6,397 bases of DNA from Candidatus Avelusimicrobium ruminicola (GTDB lineage: Bacteria; Elusimicrobiota; Elusimicrobia; Elusimicrobiales; Elusimicrobiaceae), in the NCBI GenBank assembly GCA_900319885.1, contig ONQH01000058.1:1-6397 (forward strand). The letters run 5' to 3'. Position 1 is the stretch's first letter, and every line of letters starts with the position of its first letter. The position numbers were made by a program, and so were the translations under genes. This document shows positions 5,948 to 6,397 of this stretch, one piece after another. Under the pieces are notes generated by a model, which was not told the DNA's origin, did not search any database, and saw only the letters and a program-made list of their open reading frames with translations.

Positions 5948-6397
5948 GTAAACTCCTGTGCAATATCCACCCGACCCCAGCCACCAACACAAAGGTAATC
6001 CCCGCCAGCAACGGCGCCACCACCAAAGAGCCCAGCAGCCACTCCCACACCCGTTGCAAGGCTTGGCGGCCCAGGGTAGTCATATTAAACTGGGTCAGCC
6101 ACTGGCCATGACGCAAAAAATAACCTACTTCTATACATAACGCCGGCACAAAAGGGCCTATGCATAATTTTTCAAAACCCACACACAATAAACGGTTCAA
6201 ATTCCACCAGCCGGCCCCGCCAAACAACCCCACTTGCCGAATCCCCGGCAACGCAATAGAACCGCAAAAAATCCCCCACGCGGCCGACAGGGCATTACGC
6301 AACACACTGCCTGGGGCAGCCAAATTATCCCGCAAGGTTTGCCAGTAACTGCGCTTTTGTAAATTTCCGTTTACCACTTGATATTGCGTATGTGCAA
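5934..6397 (-). CDS. DUF2062 membrane protein, C-terminal part (5' end beyond window; perhaps a glycosyltransferase fusion)
   Basis: The frame is open to the right edge, with the first full codon at 6395, giving 153 visible residues. A GTG at 6377 could start a 147-residue protein, but no Shine-Dalgarno precedes it and the frame continues upstream, so an N-terminal extension is more likely. Seen, counting from the first full codon: a charged linker, then AAWGIFCGSIALPGIRQVGLF at about 38-58, which fits the DUF2062 pattern of a helix ending in a G-x-P-x-x-G turn, followed by WWNLNR (63-68) and a second, less hydrophobic segment. A clear membrane helix (about 122-145) precedes a short polar tail. 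Family knowledge: DUF2062 is an uncharacterised membrane domain, sometimes fused to the C-terminus of family 2 glycosyltransferases, including in lipid and polyene clusters. A fusion here is inference. The stop overlaps the acyltransferase start by 14 bases. Function unknown. Confidence 0.75.
   Translation of the reverse strand, partial: AHTQYQVVNGNLQKRSYWQTLRDNLAAPGSVLRNALSAAWGIFCGSIALPGIRQVGLFGGAGWWNLNRLLCVGFEKLCIGPFVPALCIEVGYFLRHGQWLTQFNMTTLGRQALQRVWEWLLGSLVVAPLLAGITFVLVAGVGWILHRSLHEHA
5953..5957 (-). promoter_or_regulatory. Ribosome binding site of the acyltransferase gene
   Basis: AGGAG on the minus strand, five bases before the ATG at 5947. It selects this start over an in-frame start at 5992 and lies inside the end of the DUF2062 gene. 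Confidence 0.75.

Overview
The window is a densely packed stretch of a bacterial genome in which every supported gene lies on the minus strand, so transcription runs from the right edge to the left edge. The organism is probably a diderm (Gram-negative) bacterium. The support is an LpxL/HtrB-type acyltransferase, a Sec-exported D-Ala-D-Ala dipeptidase, a putative lipoprotein and a type II ketosynthase operon of the kind that makes outer-membrane polyene lipids. GC content looks intermediate. I cannot name a phylum from the sequence alone.

Right part (about 1689-6397): six genes overlap one another by 4 to 20 bases and surely form one operon. In order of transcription they are: (1) the C-terminal part of a DUF2062 membrane protein whose frame runs off the right edge; (2) an LpxL/HtrB-like lysophospholipid-type acyltransferase; (3) an acyl carrier protein; (4) a complete FabF-like beta-ketoacyl-ACP synthase; (5) a cysteine-less ketosynthase partner of the chain-length-factor type; (6) a compact AMP-forming acyl/aryl ligase. 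This set resembles part of an aryl polyene (APE) / flexirubin / xanthomonadin-type cluster. On that reading the ligase activates a starter acid onto the ACP, the KS/CLF pair elongates it, and the acyltransferase attaches the product to a lipid or glycolipid. Ketoreductase, dehydratase, thioesterase, exporter and phosphopantetheinyl transferase genes are not in the window and would have to lie upstream (beyond the right edge) or elsewhere.

Middle gap (1605-1688): 84 bases with two adjacent small palindromes and no convincing terminator. It is the only real intergenic space in the window and may hold a promoter for the last two genes.

Left part (1-1604): a two-gene unit 5 bases apart. It encodes a secreted VanX/DdpX/PcgL-type D-Ala-D-Ala dipeptidase (peptidase family M15) and a putative membrane-anchored HAD-superfamily phosphatase that is cut by the left edge. 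Both proteins appear to act outside the cytoplasm, which suggests envelope turnover or remodelling. Whether this pair is functionally tied to the polyene-like operon is open.

I saw no rRNA, tRNA, CRISPR array, insertion sequence, phage gene or attachment site.
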